From NCBI GenBank assembly GCA_000998135.1, contig LCCV01000006.1, positions 1-53,624 on the forward strand: a DNA stretch of 53,624 bases, read 5' to 3'. A program made the position numbers and the translations under genes. The stretch's first letter is position 1; each line of letters starts with the position of its first letter. The notes beneath the pieces were generated by a model, which saw only the letters and a list, made by a program, of their open reading frames with translations, had not been told where the DNA came from and did not search any database. Of this stretch, positions 31,569 through 39,713 are shown one piece after another. The stretch is from Parcubacteria group bacterium GW2011_GWA2_42_14. Its GTDB lineage: Bacteria; Patescibacteriota; Minisyncoccia; Sungbacterales; GWA2-42-14.

Positions 31569-32516
31569 TTAATATTGACCAATACAAGAAGGAAAATAAA
31601 AGCCATTGAAAATATCTTTAGCGGCTCTCTTGGCCGAACTTGCCAAACTCTCCGATTTAGAAAGTTCCACGGTAAAAAAAGAGGTTTCTTTTTCCAAACG
31701 GCCATAATTAATAATTTTCAGCCAATCCCTGCCGTTTTTTGAATTATATTCCAAAACGGCCCGGTTCCATATCGGAGAAATAATACCCACAAGTTCTTTA
31801 GGAAATTCAATAATTTCCAATCGGACAACGGGGTAAACTTCGCTTGCGCTAAAACGGAGATTATAAGAGTCCTTCAATTCTTTGAAAAGAAGGGAAATAA
31901 AAGCATCCGCTTTAATAGGAAATTTATTAAAGTATTCCGGCGTTAAACGGCTATTAGTCCCAGTAGCCCCCTTTAATTTCTTAGCGTCTTCGGACGGCGC
32001 TTCCGACCTGGAAACACAACTAATACCGGTTAGGCCGGATACTGTTTTATTTTTCATTTCAGCCAATATTTTTTCAGAATCAATAATCTTGCGCCAACCC
32101 GGAACATCTTCTTTCGCCAGACGCAGATAGTAAAAACCCGTGTATGCCGGTCTTACGCGCCCTTCCGAATCTTCATCCAAATAAGCGCGGACGGACAAAT
32201 ACAAAGCATTTTTGCTTTCTTCTGTTTCCGCGGAAAAAAAACGATGTTGCGATTCCCGGAAATATTTTTTCAGCGCGTCAGGATAAGTTTCTATGCGGAA
32301 TAATGTAATTATTCTTGATTGCGTATCGGATACAGTTATTACTTCAATTTTTTCCTTAACAAGGATAAAACCGGCTTTTTTCATAAAGAACTCAATATTT
32401 TTAACCGCGTAACCGTGGAATTCCCTATTATAGGTCAAGAAAGGCGAAGATTCAGCGATTTTACAAAATCCTGATATAAATAGGCCCAAAGCAAGAATAA
32501 ACCAAATTCTCCTCAT
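31569..32516 (-). CDS. Secreted paralogue 2 of the Bat-like cluster
   Basis: 315 aa, not recognised. Signal peptide MRRIWFILALGLFISGFCKIAES. Shares blocks with the neighbour at 32625: YPDALKKYF, SGLTGISCVSR (GxxCxSR), FPIKADAFISLLFKELKDSYNLRF, and the tail SAKRAAKDIFNGFYFPSC. The two shared cysteines suggest a disulfide in the exported protein. Compared with its partner it has an extra acidic segment (EDAKKLKGATGTNSR). Own promoter with TTGACA-17-TACTTA and an AGTTCTTTGTAAATTT leader. Confidence 0.72.
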   Translation of the reverse strand: MRRIWFILALGLFISGFCKIAESSPFLTYNREFHGYAVKNIEFFMKKAGFILVKEKIEVITVSDTQSRIITLFRIETYPDALKKYFRESQHRFFSAETEESKNALYLSVRAYLDEDSEGRVRPAYTGFYYLRLAKEDVPGWRKIIDSEKILAEMKNKTVSGLTGISCVSRSEAPSEDAKKLKGATGTNSRLTPEYFNKFPIKADAFISLLFKELKDSYNLRFSASEVYPVVRLEIIEFPKELVGIISPIWNRAVLEYNSKNGRDWLKIINYGRLEKETSFFTVELSKSESLASSAKRAAKDIFNGFYFPSCIGQY

Positions 32517-32562
32517 TATTTATTGCCTTTCCGGCAAATTTACAAAGAACTTATTATCTAAA

Positions 32563-32612
32563 TAAGTACATAAAAAAAGACCGCTTGTCAACCCTGTTAT
32601 AGGTTTAAGGCG
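32563..32612 (-). promoter_or_regulatory. Composite terminator-promoter module
   Basis: On the minus strand GACCGC...GCGGTC with a following seven-T run could end the upstream gene. TTGACA (32591-32586) lies in its loop, and TACTTA (32568-32563) 17 nt later starts the next transcript. The same word order recurs at 29258-29317. Confidence 0.5.
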
Positions 32613-32624
32613 GTCCCGATATAA

Positions 32625-33530
32625 CTACATCATATCATAATATTGCGGACAACTGGGGGCATAAAGACTAATAAAAATATTCTTAGCGGCTTCGGCCGCT
32701 TTTTTCCCCAATGATTCGCGGCCGTCAAACGTAACAATTACCATGCTATTTTGATTTCCGTAATATCGGTCTGTACGGCTTATAAAAACTTTTTCGGTAC
32801 GGTCAAACTGCTTGTTTTCAAGCAAAAAAAAGACGCTATTCGGTTCCGGCAAAAGAAGCGAAAGCTCGACGGGAAAACCAAAAACTCGCATCTCCATAAA
32901 CGGAAAACGTTCAGTAACAGTGTATCTTAACCCATAATATTTAAGCTCCCTAAAAAAAAGAGTGATAAATTCATCAACGTCATAAGGAAAATTACGAACC
33001 CGCAAGAATAAAGAATTTTCTCCTTCGTTTTTTCTGGCGAATCCGCCGTAACGCGACCGGCAATCAAGACCATAAAGCGCCAAAATCAATTCAGCTTTCG
33101 CTTCCCTAACCAGTTCCCCAATATCAAAATAATAAAAATCTTTTTTGTCTATATGCTTGAAAAAAGAAAGGCGTTCAGCCGGCTTCCCGTCTTTTATCGT
33201 TTTAACGGAAAACACGACGGTACTGTCAAGTTCCAGCAATTGAAGCGTAAAACCTTGAGGAACCGGCTCTCCAAAATATTTTTTGAGAGAATCGGGATAC
33301 TTTTTTATCCGTATTTCAACACTAACCCCTTGTCCATTGCCATCCGTTATTTCTTTGGAAATTCCGGTATCAAGCGCGAAACCGGCTCTTCGCAAATCTC
33401 CGGTAATCCGCTTTACAAAATCGCCATAGGCGGTTTTATATTCGTATTTGGAAAAAGAAGCCGCATCGGCAACAAAACTAAACACAAAATATGTTAAGAC
33501 AAAACAACTGGCCGCCAGAACCTTTTTCAT
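32625..33530 (-). CDS. Secreted paralogue 1 of the Bat-like cluster
   Basis: 301 aa, not recognised. Signal peptide KKVLAASCFVLTYFVFSFVADAA. Shared with 31569: KKYPDSLKKYFGE, ALYGLDCRSRYGG (GxxCxSR), FPYDVDEFITLFFRELKYYGLRYTVTERFPFMEM, FPVELSLL and the tail KKAAEAAKNIFISLYAPSC. Charged, alpha/beta look, no membrane helix after the signal. Both genes lie directly upstream of MoxR on the same strand, so they are the best candidates for substrates or surface clients of the cluster. Promoter TTGACA with a weaker -10, leader CAGTTCTTTGCAATTTTTAAAGAGG. Confidence 0.72.
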   Translation of the reverse strand: MKKVLAASCFVLTYFVFSFVADAASFSKYEYKTAYGDFVKRITGDLRRAGFALDTGISKEITDGNGQGVSVEIRIKKYPDSLKKYFGEPVPQGFTLQLLELDSTVVFSVKTIKDGKPAERLSFFKHIDKKDFYYFDIGELVREAKAELILALYGLDCRSRYGGFARKNEGENSLFLRVRNFPYDVDEFITLFFRELKYYGLRYTVTERFPFMEMRVFGFPVELSLLLPEPNSVFFLLENKQFDRTEKVFISRTDRYYGNQNSMVIVTFDGRESLGKKAAEAAKNIFISLYAPSCPQYYDMM

Positions 33531-33647
33531 AAAACATCCTCTTTAAAAATTGCAAAGAACTGATTAATTTAAAAAGTGGACCAAAAAAGCAAAATTGTCA
33601 ACCCCACCGTTTGCAATTAAAAACGAAACCTACTATAGTTCGCGGTA

Positions 33648-34520
33648 ATGTCTGACATTAGCACAATATATGCCAAAGACAAAAATTTCCCCAAATTATT
33701 AAAGGAAATTCACTTGCCACCCCAATTATTATATGTAAGAGGCGTATTGAAGGCCGAGGAACATTGTCTTGCCGTTGTCGGCACAAGAAAACCGACAAGA
33801 TACGGCATTGAGGCAACGGAAAAAATAATCAGAGAATTAGCCAAACTCTCCAATCTTACGATTGTAAGCGGACTGGCAACCGGAATAGATACCGCAACGC
33901 ACCTTGGGGCGCTAAAAAATAATTTGAGAACCATTGCGGTACTCGGCACGGGGGTTGACTCAAAAACAATATTTCCTCCGCAAAATAAAAATTTGGCCGA
34001 GAAAATTATTCAAGCGGGCGGAGCGGTTATTTCGGAATATCCGGAAGGCGCGCCGGGACTTGCCCATCATTTCCCGGAAAGAAACAGAATAATATCGGGG
34101 CTGTCTTTAGGCACCTTGATTATTGAAGCCAAAGAAAAATCCGGCGCTTTAATTACCGCGCGCCTGTCTCTTGAACAAAACCGCGAGGTATTCTGCCTAC
34201 CCGGCTCAATTTTTTCCTCCAACTCATTCGGGCCGCATCTTTTTATAAAAAAGGGGGCGAAATTAGTCACTTCAGCGGAAGATATTGTTGAAGAACTAAA
34301 CCTGCCCAATCTTTTAGAAATCAGAAAAGAAAAACTAGAAATTCTTTTAACCAAAGAGGAAAAGTTTATTTTGGATGCAATATCAAACGAGCCCTTAACC
34401 GTCGACGAAATAAAAGAAAAAACGCAGTTTTCAACATCCGGTATTCTTTCAACTTTATCTATGTTAGAATTAAAAGGGTTGGTTAAAAGAGGAGATAATG
34501 GACAATGGATTGGATTATAA
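33648..34520 (+). CDS. dprA: DNA-processing protein DprA (Smf)
   Basis: Loads RecA onto incoming single-stranded DNA during natural transformation. Rossmann-like core: VVGTRKPTRYG, IVSGLATGIDTATHLGAL, TIAVLGTGVD, FPPQNKNLAEKI and LIIEAKEKSGALITARLSLEQNREVFCLPGS. The last ~60 residues form a winged-helix domain (FILDAISNEPLTVDEIKEKTQFSTSGILSTLSMLELKGLV). 290 aa, normal length without the N-terminal SAM domain. A -10-like TACTATAGT lies ~16 nt upstream of the ATG, so the leader is very short. It is divergent from the secreted-protein gene. Confidence 0.96.
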   Translation: MSDISTIYAKDKNFPKLLKEIHLPPQLLYVRGVLKAEEHCLAVVGTRKPTRYGIEATEKIIRELAKLSNLTIVSGLATGIDTATHLGALKNNLRTIAVLGTGVDSKTIFPPQNKNLAEKIIQAGGAVISEYPEGAPGLAHHFPERNRIISGLSLGTLIIEAKEKSGALITARLSLEQNREVFCLPGSIFSSNSFGPHLFIKKGAKLVTSAEDIVEELNLPNLLEIRKEKLEILLTKEEKFILDAISNEPLTVDEIKEKTQFSTSGILSTLSMLELKGLVKRGDNGQWIGL

Positions 34521-34635
34521 AATCCCAAATCCCAATACCAAAATCACAAATAAATTCAAATATCAAAAGTTTTTGATAATTTAAATTTTGAAATTATTTG
34601 GAATTTGGGATTTTGAAATTTGGATTTTCTTTAAT
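34521..34635. repeat. Family W word repeat between dprA and topA
   Basis: AAATCCCAAATCCCAATACC...TTTGGAATTTGGGATTTTGAAATTTGG folds into a long imperfect hairpin; same words as the insert in mfd. Confidence 0.65.
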
Positions 34636-34643
34636 CCTAAATT

Positions 34644-36776
34644 ATGTCAAAAAGTTTGGTTATAGTCGAATCTCCAACAAAGGCAAAAACGATATCCAGA
34701 TTTCTGGGGGGCGATTTTATAATTGAATCCAGTTACGGCCATATACGCGATCTTCCGGCCTATAAATTGGGGGTTGATGTTGAAAAAGATTTTGAACCGC
34801 AATACGTAATTTCAAGAAAATCTCAGCCGAAAGTAAAAAAACTTAAAGAAGAATCTGAAAAAGCGGATAAAATTATACTTGCTACCGATGAAGACAGGGA
34901 AGGAGAAGCGATTGCGTGGCATTTAGTCCACGCGCTTGGCCTTAATAAGCCAACAGCCAACAAACCGCACGAGCGCATTGTATTCCACGAAATCACTAAA
35001 AAAGCCATAGAAGAGGCTCTTAAAAACCCGCGCCCCATTGATGAAAAACTTGTAAACGCCCAGCAGGCGCGGCGCATCCTTGACCGCCTGGTCGGTTATC
35101 AACTCTCCCCGTTTTTATGGAAAAAAATTACCAGAGGCCTTTCTGCCGGCAGAGTGCAATCAATAGCGGTACGCCTGATAGTTGAACGCGAAAGAGAAAT
35201 AAAGAAATTTAACGCGGAGGAATACTGGTCAATTGAAGCCCTGCTTCAATCGCAGGAACTTGCGCGGACAGGTACAGAGACAGACGCGGACAACTCTTTT
35301 CCCGCCGCATTGATAAAAATCGGGGATAAAACTCTTGATAAATTTGCCATAAAAAATGAAGCCGATGCTACAAAAGTTATTGAAGATATCAGTGATTCGC
35401 AGTGGAAAATTTCATCCGTTGAAAAAAGAGCCGTAACCAAAAAACCCTCTCCGCCGTTTACCACAAGCACCCTCCAGCAAGAAGCCTGGCGGCGCCTTCG
35501 GTTCTCCGCCAAACAAACAATGCTTATAGCCCAACAGCTTTATGAAGGCATTGAATTAGGAGAAGGTCCGGTCGGGCTAATTACTTATATGCGAACCGAT
35601 TCTATGAATTTATCAGAAGATTCGCTCAAGGGGGCAAAAGAATATATTGAAACTATTTTAGGAAAAAAATACAATTTGCCGGTACCCGCGCGTTTCAAAA
35701 CAAAATCAAAAGGAGCGCAGGAGGCCCACGAAGCAATACGCCCGACAGACCCGCAAAAAAATCCCGAAGTAATAAAATCATATTTAAACAAAAACCAATA
35801 TCGGCTCTATGATTTAATTTGGAGAAGATTTATCGCAACGCAAATGCCCGATGCCATTTTAAATTCTACAACCGCCGATATTGAAACAACAAAGGACGGT
35901 ATCGAGCCGCATATCTTCCGAGCCCACGGACAAACAATGCAATTTGACGGCTTTCTTAAAATTTATCCCTTAAAGATTGAAGAGGTTATACTGCCGGAAC
36001 TTCAAAAAGGAGAAAAATTGGATTTAAAAGAAGTAAAACCGTTCCAGCATTTTACCGAACCGCCTCCGAGATTCACCGAGGCCTCACTGGTAAAAATTTT
36101 GGAAAAATTCGGAATCGGCCGACCCTCAACATACGCGCCGATTATGTCAACGATTCAGGACCGCGGATATGTCATAAAAAATCAGGAAAAAAGATTTGAA
36201 CCGACGGATATCGGCTATGTAGTCAATGATATGCTGGTAGAACACTTTCCGGTAATTGTTGACGTACAATTTACGGCCAAAATGGAGGAGGAATTGGATG
36301 AAATTGCCGATGGCAAAAAAGAATGGAGGCCGGTTATTAAAGAATTTTACGAACCTTTTGCCAAAAATCTTTCAGAAAAAATGGAAGAAGTTATAAAACA
36401 AGTGCCCGAAGAAACTACCAGTGAAATTTGCGAGAAATGCGGGAAACCCATGATAGTCAGATTCGGCCGGTTCGGAAAATTTTTGGCCTGTTCCGGCTTC
36501 CCCGAATGTAAAACTACAAAATCCCTGAAAGCGCGCGAAGCCGCGCAAACTCTTGATATGGCCTGCCCCAAATGCGTTGAAGGACAAGTAATTATTAAAA
36601 AAACCCGCCGGGGAAAAATATTTTTCGGATGTTCGCGCTACCCCAATTGCAACTTTGCCTCGTGGGGAAAACCCATCGGAGAAAAATGCCCAAAATGCAG
36701 CCACCCACTGATTGAGGATACTAAGGGAGGGGTAAAATGCAACAGTAAAGAGTGTGATTATAAAATGAAAAAGTAA
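34644..36776 (+). CDS. topA: DNA topoisomerase I
   Basis: Type IA enzyme that relaxes negative supercoils. TOPRIM: SLVIVESPTKAKTI with the Glu, and ATDEDREGEAIAWH. Active-site Tyr in GLITYMRTDSMNLS. Then the arch domain, and at the C-terminus three zinc-ribbon modules: CEKCGKPM...CSGFPEC, CPKCVEGQ...CSRYPNC, and CPKCSHPL...CNSKEC. 710 aa. A short insert (ELARTGTETDADNSFP) lies in the domain after the TOPRIM. It follows dprA on the same strand; the two are often linked. Convergent terminator with the 136-aa gene. Confidence 0.97.
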   Translation: MSKSLVIVESPTKAKTISRFLGGDFIIESSYGHIRDLPAYKLGVDVEKDFEPQYVISRKSQPKVKKLKEESEKADKIILATDEDREGEAIAWHLVHALGLNKPTANKPHERIVFHEITKKAIEEALKNPRPIDEKLVNAQQARRILDRLVGYQLSPFLWKKITRGLSAGRVQSIAVRLIVEREREIKKFNAEEYWSIEALLQSQELARTGTETDADNSFPAALIKIGDKTLDKFAIKNEADATKVIEDISDSQWKISSVEKRAVTKKPSPPFTTSTLQQEAWRRLRFSAKQTMLIAQQLYEGIELGEGPVGLITYMRTDSMNLSEDSLKGAKEYIETILGKKYNLPVPARFKTKSKGAQEAHEAIRPTDPQKNPEVIKSYLNKNQYRLYDLIWRRFIATQMPDAILNSTTADIETTKDGIEPHIFRAHGQTMQFDGFLKIYPLKIEEVILPELQKGEKLDLKEVKPFQHFTEPPPRFTEASLVKILEKFGIGRPSTYAPIMSTIQDRGYVIKNQEKRFEPTDIGYVVNDMLVEHFPVIVDVQFTAKMEEELDEIADGKKEWRPVIKEFYEPFAKNLSEKMEEVIKQVPEETTSEICEKCGKPMIVRFGRFGKFLACSGFPECKTTKSLKAREAAQTLDMACPKCVEGQVIIKKTRRGKIFFGCSRYPNCNFASWGKPIGEKCPKCSHPLIEDTKGGVKCNSKECDYKMKK

Positions 36777-36822
36777 TGCAAACAATACAGCAAAATTGTT
36801 CATTCCCGAAATTAGAACTAAA

Positions 36823-36845
36823 AAAACCGAGCATGGCCCGGTTTT
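36823..36845. terminator. Bidirectional terminator between topA and the 136-aa gene
   Basis: AAAACCG-agcatggcc-CGGTTTT with A-runs and T-runs either side. Confidence 0.75.
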
Positions 36846-36847
36846 AA

Positions 36848-37258
36848 TTATTTTGCCGAAGAACGGTTAAAATCCCGAAATTCTTCCCTGGCAAATAAAA
36901 GCGCCTTATTTAAAAACTGATTCGCTTCGCCCCCCAGCGGTTCAAGCCGCTCTAACCATATCCTTTCTACTCCTTCGGACAATTTATATTCTTTAAATTC
37001 CGGACTAACCGTAATTATACATCCTATCCAGCATAAGGCCGATAAAAATCCGGAAAGCTCCGGAGATTCGGGATATGCTCCATCCCAGTTGAAACTAAGG
37101 TTTTCAAAGAACTTTGGCTTTCCCTCGGTTTCCGGCATCTTTTTCAAACGGTAAAACAAAAGATGCCACGGCCTTAAAGAAAGAAAAGAAAACTTCACAT
37201 CATTTCTCTGCATTAAAAGTATAAGAAACCTTACGAACTCGCCCAGCGAAAGTTCCAT
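36848..37258 (-). CDS. Hypothetical protein
   Basis: 136 aa, not recognised. MELSLGEFVRFLILLMQRNDVKFSFLSLRPWHLLFYRLKKMPE, then a segment LSFNWDGAYPESPELSGFLSALCWIGCII and a C-terminal helix. The opening pattern of a helical block followed by FNWDGxYPxSxELSxxL looks like a small winged-helix or Panacea-like regulatory protein, but no confident family is named. A very good SD (AAAAAAGGAGAAGGG) precedes the ATG. A TTGATT-16-TATCTT promoter is possible upstream. Confidence 0.65.
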   Translation of the reverse strand: MELSLGEFVRFLILLMQRNDVKFSFLSLRPWHLLFYRLKKMPETEGKPKFFENLSFNWDGAYPESPELSGFLSALCWIGCIITVSPEFKEYKLSEGVERIWLERLEPLGGEANQFLNKALLFAREEFRDFNRSSAK

Positions 37259-37346
37259 TTTCCGCCCTTCTCCTTTTTTAACTCTTCAACAAAGATACCA
37301 AATCTGACAAAAAAATCAACAAAAAAGGAACGAAACCGCTTCCATA

Positions 37347-37622
37347 TTATTTACTTTCTTTACCTTCATTCAAAATATAGGATAACCATAAGACCGCCGG
37401 CACAATAATGATTGCAGCCAATACAGCATATAAAAGCCCAAAAACGACTGTAAAAGCGACTTCTTGAGACACATTATGAAACATTAACGGACCTTCTTTA
37501 AAATATTTTAAAACACTCGCGCCCGACCCGCCCGGCAAAAATAGCGAATATTCAAGCACGGCCAATACGGCCAAACCGAGCAAAAGAAAAGCAAGAGCAA
37601 AACAAAGTTTCAAGGTCCTCAT
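37347..37622 (-). CDS. Two-helix membrane protein
   Basis: 91 aa, not recognised. Segments LKLCFALAFLLLGLAVLAVLEYSLFL and VAFTVVFGLLYAVLAAIIIVPAVLWLSYIL, with a Gly/Ser-rich loop between (PGGSGASVLKYFKEG). Own promoter TTGACA-17-TACTAA and the leader GGGTTCTTTAAAAAATTTAAGG. The palindrome TTCCCTTATTCGCGCGAATAAGGGAA lies upstream of that promoter. Confidence 0.7.
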   Translation of the reverse strand: MRTLKLCFALAFLLLGLAVLAVLEYSLFLPGGSGASVLKYFKEGPLMFHNVSQEVAFTVVFGLLYAVLAAIIIVPAVLWLSYILNEGKESK

Positions 37623-37667
37623 ACCTGGCCTTTTTTCCTTAAATTTTTTAAAGAACCCTGCTTTTTA

Positions 37668-37696
37668 TTAGTAGCAAAAGTATCGTTTAGTGTCAA
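37668..37696 (-). promoter_or_regulatory. Promoter of the 91-aa membrane protein gene
   Basis: On the minus strand TTGACA (37696-37691), 17 nt, TACTAA (37673-37668) with TGC before it; leader GGTTCTTTAAAAAATTT follows. Confidence 0.7.
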
Positions 37697-37723
37697 CCTC
37701 AAAAATGCTTTCATTTTCTGTTC

Positions 37724-37749
37724 CCTTATTCGCGCGAATAAGGGAATAA
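37724..37749. repeat. TTCGnnCGAA palindrome, 26 bp perfect
   Basis: TTCCCTTATTCGCGCGAATAAGGGAA, the longest perfect member of the family, between the GlmU-like gene terminator and the promoter of the 91-aa gene. Confidence 0.65.
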
Positions 37750-37756
37750 GAAAAAA

Positions 37757-37785
37757 TTAAAAAAGCCGCAAAGTTTTCCGCGGCT
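37757..37785 (-). terminator. Terminator of the GlmU-like gene
   Basis: AGCCGC-aaagttttcc-GCGGCT; on the minus strand followed by TTTTTTAATTTTTT. Confidence 0.75.
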
Positions 37786-37786
37786 G

Positions 37787-38554
37787 TTATTTTTCAGCGT
37801 TTTCTTTTGGCACAACTATCGTCTTCAAAACCAGCGAAAATATCCAACTGAACGGAGGGATGTTCATCATATTCTTTAAATTGGCAAGAACAACGGAACC
37901 GGCGGCAATAGATGTGCCTTCCGGAAATTCATTAGGAGCAATTATGTTTGTATTAATGCCGGTAGAGCAATTCGGACCAAAAACGGTCTTATGTTTATTT
38001 TTTCCATCATAATTTGCCGTAATCGTTCCGGCGCCGATGTTAGAATCGTCTCCCACGGTCGCATCACCAAGATAACTATGATGAACATCTTTTACGTTCT
38101 TGCCCAAAATAGAACAATTTAATTCGGCCAAAGCGCCGATAACCGTTCCATTTCCTATTTTAGAATTCTTCTGGTGCGGAAGTCCGAGAGTAACTCCGTC
38201 TCCTGCTTCCACGTTTAAAAGAGTAGTATGGGGATAAACCAAACAGCCGCTTCCTAAACGCATTTCCATTTTTCCTTTGGCTTTCTCTTCTTTAGTGATT
38301 TCTTCGCCGATTAGCGCCGAACCCGGCATTATTACGCAGTTCTTCCCGATAGTAACCCTGCCCGCAATGACACAATTAGGGAAAATGATGGTTCTCGCGC
38401 CAATTTCCGCCCTTTCATCAACAAACGTACCGGATATCTCCCTTTTTACGAAAATCGGCAAATCGCCAACCGGAGTTGTCTGAAGTTTTAACCTCCACCA
38501 TTCTTGAGCGGTTAACATAGAATAAGCCATATACTGAGCTTCATCGTAGGTCAT
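37787..38554 (-). CDS. Left-handed beta-helix acyltransferase, GlmU C-terminal type
   Basis: 255 aa of hexapeptide repeats (e.g. AEIGARTIIFPNCVIAGRVTIGKNCVIMPGSALIG). The C-terminal half has the GlmU acetyltransferase signature GAGTITANYDGKNKHKTVFG. It lacks the N-terminal uridylyltransferase domain of full GlmU, so it may acetylate glucosamine-1-phosphate alone, modify another sugar nucleotide, or act with a separate nucleotidyltransferase. The first ~40 residues (MTYDEAQYMAYSMLTAQEWWRLK) are outside the repeats. Promoter TTGATT-17-TAATAG with TGA. Confidence 0.85.
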   Translation of the reverse strand: MTYDEAQYMAYSMLTAQEWWRLKLQTTPVGDLPIFVKREISGTFVDERAEIGARTIIFPNCVIAGRVTIGKNCVIMPGSALIGEEITKEEKAKGKMEMRLGSGCLVYPHTTLLNVEAGDGVTLGLPHQKNSKIGNGTVIGALAELNCSILGKNVKDVHHSYLGDATVGDDSNIGAGTITANYDGKNKHKTVFGPNCSTGINTNIIAPNEFPEGTSIAAGSVVLANLKNMMNIPPFSWIFSLVLKTIVVPKENAEK

Positions 38555-38589
38555 TTTCTGTCTCCAAATTTGTCAAAAAGCTTACTTTT

Positions 38590-38618
38590 CTATTATCATG
38601 AGTAAAAGAGTAAATCAA
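38590..38618 (-). promoter_or_regulatory. Promoter of the GlmU-like gene
   Basis: On the minus strand TTGATT (38618-38613), 17 nt, TAATAG (38595-38590) preceded by TGA; the leader reads AGCTTTTTGACAAATTTGGAG. Confidence 0.6.
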
Positions 38619-38692
38619 GGCGGCGGTCTAATTCAATGCCAATGCCTGTGGTTAGAGCTTTGATTGAGCTCAGCCGAAATCTTTATCAAACC

Positions 38693-39694
38693 ATGCTAAT
38701 GAATATCAACGATACAAATAAAAAGGTATATCCAAAAATTGTAGTAATCGGCGGGGGCACCGGTGTTTTTACCGTTCTTTCGGGATTAAGAAATTATCCG
38801 GTTGATTTAACCGCTATTATTTCTATGTCCGACGACGGAGGCTCAACCGGAGCTCTTCGCGAAGAATTCGGAATACTCCCGCCGGGCGATGTGCGGAGAG
38901 CTTTAGTGGCCTTGGCGCATACCGACAACCGCCTGCTTTCAGAATTATTCAATTACCGATTTGAAGAAGGACAGCTTAAGGGGCATGCCTTTGGGAATAT
39001 CATGCTTACGGCCCTTGAAAGAATGACCGGAAATTTTGAATCAGCCCTTGACGAAGCCGGAAGAATTTTAAATGTGCAAGGCAGAGTTATTCCGGTAACT
39101 CTTGATAATATCCGCCTTTGCGCCGAATTGGAAAACGGAGAAATTGTGAAGGGTGAGACAAATATTGATATTCCCAAACACGACCCCAATATCAGGATTA
39201 AAAAAGTTTATCTTGAACCTAAAACCTACGCAAACCCAAGAGCCCTGGATTCAATTTTGAAAGCTGACCTCGTAATTCTCGGGCCGGGAGATCTTTTTAC
39301 GAGCGTCGTCCCTAATCTTCTGGTAAAAGGAATTCCGACGGCCATAAAAAAATCAAAAGCAAAAAAAGTTTATGTGGTAAGCTCCATGACTAAACCGGGC
39401 GAAACAAACAATTTTTCAGCAAATGATTTTCTTAATGTTTTAGAAAAATATCTCGGAACAGGAATTCTTGATTACATCGTAATAAATACCAAAAAACCGC
39501 CGCTCCCGCGGCTGAAAGATTACACGACCGAAGGAAAAATGATGGTTGAAGCGGAAAACTTGCCTGGAGCGACCGGCAATGGCCAAACTATTCCCCCAAA
39601 ACCAACACCGATTTATGGAGATTTCATCCGCAAATCCGGCTTTGTCCGACACGACCCGGAAAAACTGGCCAGGGTTTTAGTTTCCTTGATATAA
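38693..39694 (+). CDS. yvcK: YvcK/CofD-like gluconeogenesis factor
   Basis: Binds UDP-sugars in Gram-positives and helps cell-wall and carbon balance. Hallmarks: KIVVIGGGTGVFTVLSGLRNY, SMSDDGGSTGALREEFGILPPGDVRRALVAL, FEEGQLKGHAFGNIMLTALE, VILGPGDLFTSVVPNLLVKGI and KVYVVSSMTKPGETNNFSANDFL. The track start at 38636 adds ~20 residues with no family support; ATG 38693 or 38699 fits better. Size 333 aa is typical. It is on the plus strand, followed 19 nt later by tsaC. Confidence 0.93.
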   Translation: MLMNINDTNKKVYPKIVVIGGGTGVFTVLSGLRNYPVDLTAIISMSDDGGSTGALREEFGILPPGDVRRALVALAHTDNRLLSELFNYRFEEGQLKGHAFGNIMLTALERMTGNFESALDEAGRILNVQGRVIPVTLDNIRLCAELENGEIVKGETNIDIPKHDPNIRIKKVYLEPKTYANPRALDSILKADLVILGPGDLFTSVVPNLLVKGIPTAIKKSKAKKVYVVSSMTKPGETNNFSANDFLNVLEKYLGTGILDYIVINTKKPPLPRLKDYTTEGKMMVEAENLPGATGNGQTIPPKPTPIYGDFIRKSGFVRHDPEKLARVLVSLI

Positions 39695-39695
39695 T
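39687..39695 (+). promoter_or_regulatory. Extended -10 before tsaC
   Basis: TGATATAAT at the end of yvcK, 18 nt before the tsaC ATG; no -35 is visible, which fits an extended -10 promoter. Confidence 0.5.
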
Positions 39696-39713
39696 ACGAA
39701 TAACACGAACCAT

